A DNA stretch of 64,000 nt from Hydractinia symbiolongicarpus (taxonomy: Eukaryota > Cnidaria > Hydrozoa > Anthoathecata > Hydractiniidae), in assembly GCF_029227915.1 (NCBI RefSeq), contig NC_079878.1:20609501-20673500 (forward strand), written 5' to 3'. Every line of letters begins with the position of its first letter. The stretch's first letter is position 1. The notes under the pieces are model-generated. The model ran no database searches. It worked only from the letters and a program-made list of their open reading frames with translations, and was not told where the DNA came from. Positions 56,301 to 64,000 of this stretch are shown here, in pieces. A program made the position numbers and the translations under genes.

Positions 56301-59300
56301 TTGGTTGAATAGTTTTTAATCTGTGTAAAATTTCTAAGATATTTTTAAGATACAAGGAAAGTTACAAGTAAAGAATCTGGTAATATACTGCAGAAGATTT
56401 CTTGCAGAATAAGAAATGCTTTAAAAGTTTTACAACGATGCATTGCTTTTAAATCATCACTTTGGACTTTTAAATACGCCTGCAGACGAAAACTGGAATT
56501 TTTTTAATGCACCAAAAACAATAACACAGAAAAAACAAATAAACTAAACCATTCCTCAATTAAATGAACAAGTGTGAAAAGACAAAAAAAACACAAAAAT
56601 GACATGTAAAAAAAATTTTTACGAATAGAGAAAATTCCAGTACACACCTTTTTTCTAAGTAAAAGCAGCTTATATGTGAGGAAAAGACAAACAACAAGGA
56701 TTACGAAGTGTCAGAGAATTTAAGCAGTAGATAGAGTCTAACTGAGCAAGCAAACATGCCATTTTTTCAAGAAGAAATTCAATTAGCAACAACTAAGCAA
56801 TAGTTGAGTCTGGAAAATTCAGAAACATTAAGCAATATCCTCAGTCAAATTTTGTGTTACTTATAAAAAAAGTTTGTTTTTGTCATGCTTAATTCAAGTT
56901 GTGCTCAAATTCTAATCCATTTGGTTAGGATTTACCCAGTTTTACTTTTTTTCATTTGTTTTTTAAGGTATAATTTTGTAATCCCCTTCACCTGATTTTG
57001 TCCAATTTCTGCTGAATGTAATTGGTCTGAAAAGAATCTGTGTTTACAAAAGCTATAGAAGAGTTGTGAATGTTTCTGAAGTTCTGTGTATGTTCATGCA
57101 TCCTGACAGGCAAAAAGGACCACATAAGACAAATTTTATATTAAACATTTTAAGGAATAAGAGATTGAAAAGGAACTGCAATTGGCTGTTTATAACCATC
57201 TATTTTTTAATAGCATAATTATTTCACATAAGTTTTTTTTTACTTGATTTCTTCAATCTTTGTGGTCTGTTGTTTACATATTTTGCCTGAATGTATATAT
57301 ATATATATATATATATAATGAACGTATTTGTACGTATTCAACATTTGGATTTGAATTTAGGGTTTGCTCTGAGAAATAAGTTAATGTGCAGTATCCTTAA
57401 AAAGCTTACTGTAAGGGAAGAAGTCTTTGTGAAATCTGCTTTGTTTTTTTTACGGTTTTCGGAAAACTTACAAAAGTTTAATATTTTTTTTGTTTTTACT
57501 TACATAATATCAAAATTATTAAGCAGTATGCTTTGCTCTTGATGATATCTTGACATATGAAGGTTTTGAGTTCAAGAATAATTTATTATATTATTCGTTT
57601 TTCCTATTTATATAAAACATTTCTTATCTATGTTACAGTTACAGTCTATTCAATTGCAGTATTTGTCAAAATAGCACACCATGTATGCAATAGTTACATA
57701 ATAGCCAAATTCAATGAAATAAAAGTTGAATTTCTGTTGCTTTTCAATGCACAAATACTTTACGTCGTAGTGGACAGTTTAAAGAACATCTCTTGCCATT
57801 GTTTCCTCTTTGTTTTCGTCGTATTTAACCACAGACTGCACAGTTTAAAAACTGTAAAGATACCTTCATTTAGGGGTAACTCATTGAGTAATCCCTTAAG
57901 TATGAATTATCCCTGCAGCATGGCACCTTTTTTTAAAATAGAGACAATTTCCCAATTTAGAGATGTCTCCACATATTGGAATTCTGTTAAGCTTATGGTA
58001 TTAATGATGCCTGACACTCTACTTAATTGACATATCACATTTGTGTCCACCATTATTAAAATCCCGCTGGGTAAAAACAAACCTACTCTATTGTAGAAAG
58101 AATACTTAAAATGTGCAAAGGAAGGATAAGTAGCTAACATAAACACAAACTGCTTACCAAAGTAAAAATCAAAGCTATATAATTTTTTTCAAATTTGTTT
58201 AGTCAGAAAAATACCTTGATTTTTCAAAGAATTTTATTCTCGCAAAAATCCTCGCACCTTACCTCCACAACTTTTTACTAATTTTTGTGAACATGTTTGG
58301 CAACATGCACTAAAATGTACCATACTTTGATTTGACCATGGTAAATATTTTGTGAATATGGTGAATTGTGAAAAAACTTGCTGAACATGCTTTAAAAGGG
58401 TGGACAAATTAAATCTGAACAAATTTAATTGACTAACCCACTCTAAAACCAGAACTAAAATGATATCTCCTGGTAGCACCAGAATGACCCAGAAAACCCT
58501 AGACTCGTATATGTTTTTTGTTAAATTTTTTGTTTGTAACCACCTGAAGCCTGGGACCGTCCGAAACTGCCTGAATTGCACTCGAAATGCAACGCACAGG
58601 ATCTTATTGTTTTCATATTTTGTCGTTGTACTCTAAGTTTATTATTTGTGGGATTTTATTACAGCTATCTATAATATAATACCTGTATACGTCTGCCCAA
58701 CTGTCTGTCACCCCAAATGGTAGCTTAGCTGCGCAAGTAACGAGACACACGCAATGCAGAGAACTGTGGATTTTTCCACAGGCTAACGACTAGTTAGGGA
58801 TAAATGATAAAAAAACAGTTTTTTTCAGAACTCTTTCACTACCACTGCTTGAAATTTAAAACAAATTATACATGGTAATAAATGTTTTAAAAAATGTTGT
58901 TTCGAGTTGATTCGGGTTTCTCTGGGCGAAATTTTACAGTTCTTTTAAAGTTGTTCGACAGCCCTGTGGCTTTTGGCAGCGTTTCCAGCAAGTCAGCACC
59001 CTCTTATTATCTACACTCAATGATTCTGTGAGAAGAAATTCACAAGAACAGACCTCTCTTCACCAAATCCTAGCTTCTTTTTTCCTGCCAAGTAAATGCC
59101 AGAGCCACAGAGATCACCACAGAAAAGGAAACAAATAACGTCAGGCTGGAATTCATTTATTATTTTATTATTTCTATTTGCAAATAAGAGTTTATAAACA
59201 AAGAAATAAATGTGACAACATTGAAAACAATTCTCTATATTTAAGGTTTTGTCTCTGAATTTGAAGACACACATGTAACACTTTGTCTCTGTATTCAGAG

Positions 59301-59638
59301 ATATTTCTGAATACAGAGATTGTGTCCATTTTTAGAAAAAGTGCTGTACTGGGGCCCGGCTGATGTATATAAACTACACACTATGAAAATCATGAAGCAA
59401 GTATGTAGCAAGAGGAAAAATAAAGCAACAGACGAAGCAAAACAGTATAAAAATTGATATTTTCTCTTCGACGCATGCTTCATGACTCAATCATGATGGA
59501 TGGGAGAGCATTCACTATTATGGTGCATGCCTGCGTCTGCTTCATAGATGTGAATCAGGCATTACTATTTGTACCGTCTATTCGTAAGTTAAAATATCTT
59601 ACTTTAACTTTTTGACTGATTTCCACACCAAGCTCCAT
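47309..59638 (-). CDS. ZC3H14: ZC3H14/Nab2-type CCCH poly(A)-binding protein
   Basis: Fifteen coding exons: 59603-59638, 56221-56263, 55908-56022, 55521-55561, 53902-55077, 53565-53640, 53290-53383, 52453-52503, 50665-52217, 49846-50495, 49606-49738, 49035-49103, 48357-48406, 47534-47601 and 47309-47422. All phases join and the product is 1422 aa. Residues 1-80 form the PWI-like N-terminal domain: MELGVEISQKVK, LPEYIMVMIANKRTREQMVE, LNLFLNDEADKFVSWLF. The C-terminus has five CCCH fingers, four of C-x5-C-x4-C-x3-H form: CLYWPECTNSKCQFVH, then CKTFPNC.. (C-x5-C-x5-C-x3-H), CKFGDRCTKADCVFSH, CKFGSKCTKMDCPYKH, CRFGSSCANPDCLYLH. This pair of domains is diagnostic. The family binds poly(A) RNA in the nucleus and limits tail length. 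The middle is exceptional: a Lys/Glu coiled-coil-like stretch, an SR/RS-rich block (about 350-460) and a Glu-rich stretch. Human ZC3H14 is about half as long. Confidence 0.9.
49816..49835. repeat. GAAC microsatellite
   Basis: Five tandem GAAC units (last degenerate) lie immediately beside the donor site of ZC3H14 exon 10, within the intron. Confidence 0.8.
51059..51310 (-). repeat. Glu-rich codon repeat in ZC3H14 exon 9
   Basis: The minus strand is an irregular GAA/GAG/GAT run that encodes a long Glu-rich segment with eleven or so consecutive Glu near 51150-51180. It is coding low complexity, and the opposite strand gives spurious open frames rich in Phe or Ser. Confidence 0.8.
54488..54547 (-). 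repeat. 15-base coding minisatellite (QPVEK x4) in ZC3H14
   Basis: Four essentially identical tandem copies of a 15-base unit (TCTACAGGTTGTTTT on the plus strand) encode QPVEK four times at about residues 255-275. The unit length is a multiple of three, so copy-number change keeps the frame. Confidence 0.9.
57294..57317. repeat. (TA)n microsatellite
   Basis: About twelve uninterrupted TA units in ZC3H14 intron 1. Confidence 0.9.
58660..58795 (-). repeat. dispersed repeat family, short inverted copy
   Basis: On the minus strand it begins AACTAGTCGTTAGCCTGTGG then AAAAATCCACAG and ends near GACAGACAGTTGGGCAGACG followed by TATTATATTATAGAT. Both ends match 12302-12480 and copy B at 10256-10992; the body is only about 100 bases. 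This copy helps define the ends of the family. Confidence 0.6.
59286..59319. repeat. perfect 14-base-arm hairpin
   Basis: TCTCTGTATTCAGA at 59286-59299 and its exact reverse complement at 59306-59319 are separated by six bases. It lies in ZC3H14 intron 1 close to exon 1. Confidence 0.85.
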
Positions 59639-59836
59639 CGCTACTAACTACGATAATAAAGTCAACAGAAAGTTTTAGATACCAAAAAATAATAACTCTA
59701 AAATGTTGCACGGCAAACCTCCACCATTTTGCCTCGGCGAGTTCTATTTTGCTTCGATTAGCAATTTTAAATGATAATTCACATAACACAAATAGCTATA
59801 TTATCGAGACAAACCAAAACTGCGACCCCCTGTCTG

Positions 59837-59850
59837 CCACCGCCATTTTT
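59837..59850 (-). promoter_or_regulatory. YY1-like AAAATGGCGG motif upstream of ZC3H14
   Basis: On the minus strand AAAAATGGCGGTGG lies about 200 bases upstream of the ZC3H14 start codon. Such motifs, bound by YY1 in animals, are common at transcription starts of housekeeping genes. A second AAAATGG copy lies near 59730. Assignment is by motif only. Confidence 0.35.
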
Positions 59851-59853
59851 ACG

Positions 59854-60000
59854 CTACCTTCCTTCATCGATCGGCGCAAAATTTAGGCCATCAAGCTTTT
59901 GGGATCGTACCTTCTTGACACGATCTTTAACAATCTTAACGTCGGAGCCGTTAAAATTATTTTTCCAGGAATAATTGCTTATCCGGATGTTTTCATACAT
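59854..60000 (-). CDS. small open frame (48 aa) upstream of ZC3H14
   Basis: An ATG at 60000 opens 48 codons with a balanced, lysine-rich and protein-like composition (MYENIRISNYSWKNNF at the start, LNFAPIDEGR at the end). It is preceded by in-frame stops. It lies on the same strand about 220 bases 5' of the ZC3H14 start, so it could be an upstream open frame, the last exon of another gene, or chance. A possible donor (AAG|GTACGA) lies inside it. I do not recognise it. Confidence 0.3.
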   Translation of the reverse strand: MYENIRISNYSWKNNFNGSDVKIVKDRVKKVRSQKLDGLNFAPIDEGR

Positions 60001-60641
60001 CTTTCATTAATCCCGAACCGGAAATACCTATCTATGCATGTAACTGAAACGATTTTACAAATCTTTATCTTTATTGTAGAGTTCGTGGCACGGGATTCAA
60101 TGTAAGATCAGTTTTATGTACTTTAAAGGAAAAAGCGTTTGCAGGTAGAAAGAACTTCCGCAAAAATTTGACTGTCCGTCCGTCTGTCGAATAAGTACAT
60201 AAAAGGCTATTATAAGCTAACTAAAATCGACTGAAAACAAAATATAAATTTCAATTAAAAGATCAAGCTATGATAGAAACAAGCCAGATGTCACCTATGA
60301 TACTAATGTAAAGCCCACAGAGACGACATCAACATTCACTCGAAAACACTGAACTAGTGTTGTGCTTCCCTTTAAGATGTTCTCCCAAATCCATAGCTGA
60401 CTGTTCATGCAAGCTAACTTCCAAAAACCGACATTTGCGTAAAGGATAAGTATTTTTCGTAAAAATATTTTTGTACCAGTCAACAGACATAATCACCATA
60501 AAGATGTATCATCATCATAATTTAAAATAAATTTAAAGGTTATTTTGAATAGAAACTATTCGTTGCTAGATTATTCACCACAAAAATCCAAATATGTGGA
60601 CAGTAGTTAAATTGAGATTTAACGAACGCATTAAAAATATT

Positions 60642-60811
60642 TTGTAGCTACCATTTGCCCTAGTATCAACCTTGCTAAAGCATTGAGTTTCCTGCTGGAA
60701 ATGCCACCAAGTGCTCGTATGCGTCTAGTAAACCTCAACTTATCCTTGAATTCAATTCCAGGAACGCTTACACTGCTCACATTCTTAATGAGTCCAAACT
60801 GAGAGACACAG
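60642..60811 (-). CDS. candidate exon of an unrecognised gene
   Basis: On the minus strand, after a TGTCTCTCAG acceptor, the frame reads FGLIKNVSSVSVPGIEFKDK followed by RFTRRIRALGG and KLNALARLILGQM, then a CAAATG|GTAGCT donor-like site. The composition is protein-like and less AT-rich than the flanks. A further piece at about 60320-60395 (MDLGEHLKGKHN..., ending in TGA) is in a compatible phase. No family is recognised and no upstream exon was found. Confidence 0.3.
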
Positions 60812-61810
60812 GCTGCTTGAAATATTTCGAATCACCATAAAATGACACTATTTAACATTTAGACGGCGTAAGGAATTATTCTTTGACAGACCTTAAATTT
60901 TTATTAATTAAAATTGCAATTATCAAGATTAAAAAACAAGCAAACTAATATTAAAAAAATTAAACGGACAACGGTATTGCCCCTTCGGATACCGACTAAA
61001 ATATCACATCAACCACTGAAGAACGTGCTTATATTTTGACCTTTTGTTTTCTAGTTGTCGAATAACTAAACAAAAGATCTAAAGCTGATTGACTTAGACC
61101 ATAGGCTAAGTCTTTGCTGAATTCCATTACAAGTACCCCTACAATACTTTGTCCAAGCAACTACGCTAATTTTCATCCGTAACGTAACAGCGCATGTGGA
61201 GTGCTAGACGTTTCGCGAAACACAAAGCAAAGGAGATAACTAATAGGGCTATAATTTGGGTTGAATCGTTTTTCTTAAAGATCGGTGTTACTATTTTCAA
61301 GTTTTAACATTTGTAACATCTTTTTACTATACCAGTTAATAAACGATTTTATGATTCCCACAAGTCTATCATTGGTCGATGAAGATCTTCTAAAATCAAA
61401 CAAGGAAATTTTTTGATAATTTATTCTTTTGTTTTGTAGTTAATTGGTTTTTAATCAAACTTTTCTTGTGTCTTTTGATTTGCATTTATTGAAGAATTTA
61501 TTGATTTATTGAACAATCAGATGATTTTCAAACTTCACTATGACGCGCAAGATTTTTTATTTTGGAGCAGGATTTCGTTTTTCCTTCCATCGGATCTTTT
61601 TATTGCTTAAGATAATTTATATTTCGTTGGCTGGAATTGTCGTGAATAATGCACAAGTAGAAGTAATACGAGTGATGTTTACAAAAAGACCATCAGCTTA
61701 AGATTATTGCACGAAGAATTTCTGAACTTCCGATAATCCGAACATTCGTTATTTCGAACAAATAATTTACTCCCTTGCGTGTTCGACGTCTACGGTAGAT
61801 GGAAATAAGT

Positions 61811-62252
61811 TAATAATATACGTTTGTCGTTAAAATCTTCAAAAGTTTATTCAGTTTATTCCACACGGAAGGAGTTTGTCTCTATCAATTTTGCACGGTG
61901 TTGTTACAAGTTGGGTCAAAAGCTTTTTAAAGGAGGAATCAGTATACTATCTGCTTTTACTCTGGTCAAAGAACTAATTGAAGAATTAAAACTAGTTTAA
62001 GTTCTGACTTTTTGTTTGGTTGGACCTTTACATCACAAAGAAGAAAATCAAATCTCTTCAGGAATACTTGCAGAAGTGAATCTAATATCAACAACTGTTT
62101 ATAAAGAAATGGAGAGAATTACTCATAAGAGTTTGTCCGCGTCTGGAGGAAACATAAAATTGTCTCAAAAAAGCGTGGCTCTAGAAATGCATCATAGCAC
62201 CGAGCATGGCCCAAAAGCTCTTACGCATTCTGTTTGGTTTGGTTTTGCATAG
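61811..62252 (+). pseudogene. long frame interrupted by one stop, unrecognised
   Basis: The plus strand is open in one frame from about 61811 to 62252 except for a single TAA at 61998-62000. Peptides include FARCCYKLGQKLFKGGISIL, AFTLVKELIEELKLV and, after the stop, ITHKSLSASGGNIKLSQKS and STEHGPKALTHSVWFGFA. This resembles a decayed single-exon coding sequence, such as a mobile-element or retrocopied gene. A short intron over the stop is a weaker alternative. I do not recognise the protein. Confidence 0.25.
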
Positions 62253-64000
62253 CTTTAACATTGCAGTTTATTTTGCTAAAAATTAACGGTAAAAAGTAAC
62301 GGCATTAAGGTTTGTGTTTTGTGATCTTAAAGATATTGAATTTTTCTTTTAGCAACGTTGCCACAAGCAGAAATAAAGCTAACTATACCGCTTTAGCACA
62401 AATTCCTTTGTTCCTTGCCAAAAATAATGTTTTTTATATTTATCTAGTCGGGTGGACGGTCCTTTTGGGTTGTCTACCTACCCTATTAAAAGCGAATTAA
62501 TGTCTTCCATACTCCGGCCTTACTTTGTGTTTTAAACTGATTATGTTGATTTCATTTGGTTTGAAGATTGTAGGCAGTCTTACTCGGTGAAAAAGGTTTG
62601 TAAAAACATTATAAGGACAATTTAAAGTTGGAGTAGAGTAAAGCAGAGAGGGTTATCGTGGCAAATGTGAATATATCTTAATATCTACGAACACGGTTTT
62701 TAACAAATGTTTCAGTATATCACATCAGCACAACATAGCCGGGGGCATTGGCCCAAGGTTTAGTTTATTGATTGGGTGTCTCCACTCTCTGGTGGAGGAT
62801 TCTGGAGTATCCCATGCAGAGAAAGGTTGCTTTAAGAGTAAAAGGATGACCTAGAAACAAGGGCTTTGTCATAGGCACAAACCTTGTTTCTTTTACCCAT
62901 TTCTCTTCCGATAAAGAAATTGATTAAGGATGGAATCCAAGCTAGCCGACCTGGCGTCAGCGGTCAGTCATTATTACGGGCCTCTTTATGACAGATAGGG
63001 GACCACTATATAAATTTTTCTAAATTTATTTCTTGGCCATGCTATCACATTTGTTAGGCGGAATTAAGAGAATACGTGCAGTGATTAGTAAGGTTGGAAA
63101 GGAAAGTTGCAAAGCGTGTTTCTTCATTGCTGAATGAGGCCAATTCACGTGTTGCATGGGTAATTATAACTGGTAGATAGAATGCACCTGTAATGTTTAG
63201 ATATAAATTGGTTGAGAGGACCACTGTGCTTCGGGTAATTAGCATAATGTACAGTTTGTTAGTAGCGAATATCTAATAAGGAAGAACTGCCATGCTAGAA
63301 ACGTCGAGCACACGGACCAATAATCTTGGACAAAAAAATTGAGTCAAAGGCAGTTTTTTCCTCATTTTTCAAATATGGACAAAAGGGTCAATGTGCGTTT
63401 CAGATGATAAACAACTTGTTTTTGTGAGATATGGCACGCACATGGTAAACCTGTGGTAAAAGGCTATAACCACTACGGTCCTATACGGCTTTAGCATAAA
63501 TATGAAATAAAAATCCCCGTGTTGCGATTTTTTTTTATTTAGTAAATTTTAGTGTAACGCTACGCTTTAGGAGAGAAAATGTATGAGCCGTAAAAAAGTG
63601 ATTTTTGTCTGCCAGTTATCCAAAAAATGAAATCTTTGTTCTAACACATACTACTTAGCAAAATACATGGATATAATATGGTTTTCTCAGAGCATATGTT
63701 TTTTTTCATTTTAAAACACTGAGAAATCGAAATATCTTCCTGAAATTATGCTTATTATCTTTCCCATTCTCTCATCTGCAATATTTCTCTTTAACATCTA
63801 GTAGTTTCCATTGTGAAAGAGTTTTATAAATTGGTTATTGAACGAATCTACTTCTTTTGAAGATCTTCTATCATAGTTTCACAGGATAGATTTTTTAAAA
63901 AAAATGAAAAAGCACTTGATGAAAAACGTTTTATCCTCTAGAACATAAAAAGATCTCATTTAAAACGCATCAATTCCTTGAGCAAACTTTTCATAACATA
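62253..64000. other. no gene seen; imperfect hairpin at 62853-62891
   Basis: AT-rich sequence without convincing exons. AGAAACAAGG at 62853-62862 pairs with CCTTGTTTCT at 62882-62891 inside a locally GC-richer block (62730-63000) that may be a repeat. Confidence 0.4.

Larger units (their letters stand above)
56264..59602 (-). other. ZC3H14 intron 1
   Basis: A 3.3 kb intron. It contains a (TA)n run at 57294-57317, a member of the dispersed repeat family (58660-58795) and a perfect hairpin (59286-59319). The 157-codon plus-strand open frame at 57557-58030 is hydrophobic and unsupported; the minus-strand side of that stretch has a protein-like fragment (NWEIVSILKKGAMLQG) that may be transposon debris. 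Confidence 0.5.

Noticed and set aside
57557-58030. 157-codon hydrophobic plus-strand frame in ZC3H14 intron 1
   Set aside because: Composition is what AT-rich DNA gives by chance, with no domain; the opposite strand holds a more protein-like, probably transposon-derived fragment.

Overview
The window looks like intron-rich animal genomic DNA, most likely from a cnidarian (probably a hydrozoan). The DNA is strongly AT-rich. It encodes a Milton/TRAK protein, which is known only from animals, and its genes are split into 11 to 15 coding exons. It also carries short inverted-repeat elements and a decayed Polinton-like element. The cnidarian assignment is inference; the animal assignment is firm. 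No operon, CRISPR array, rRNA or intact tRNA gene is visible.

Five protein genes can be followed exon by exon. In every one the splice phases close into a single open frame. Left to right they are: EFHB/CFAP21 (minus, 2299-9696, 13 coding exons, 618 aa), an axonemal microtubule protein with two EF-hands; TRAK/Milton (plus, 14863-24900, 15 exons, about 858 aa), the mitochondrial kinesin adaptor; La/SSB (minus, 26459-34401, 13 exons, 419 aa), the RNA polymerase III transcript chaperone; a CDKL1/4-type kinase (minus, 40014-43221, 11 exons, 374 aa), linked in other species to cilia; and a very large ZC3H14/Nab2-type poly(A)-binding protein (minus, 47309-59638, 15 exons, 1422 aa), with an N-terminal PWI-like fold, five C-terminal CCCH fingers and an unusually long RS-rich and acidic middle. 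TRAK and La are convergent. Two genes are ciliary and two are RNA-binding, but nothing suggests co-regulation.

Between these genes lie repeats and relics. 650-1010, 10256-10992, 12302-12760 and 58660-58795 hold members of one dispersed repeat family. 11413-12158 is a foldback structure. 33394-33762 is a Tc1/mariner-like MITE with CAGT ends, followed by a second inverted-repeat element. About 34560-38160 is a visibly more GC-rich block, broken by many stops, that contains a decayed protein-primed (Polinton/Maverick type) DNA polymerase; it begins within about 160 bases of the La start codon. 45032-46227 carries exons of an unrecognised helical protein with an in-frame stop, probably a pseudogene. 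The last 4 kb hold no gene I can name, though several short stretches (59854-60000, 60642-60811, 61811-62252) look coding.

Coordinates of exons were derived by hand from splice consensus, phase continuity and family similarity recalled from memory. No search was run.
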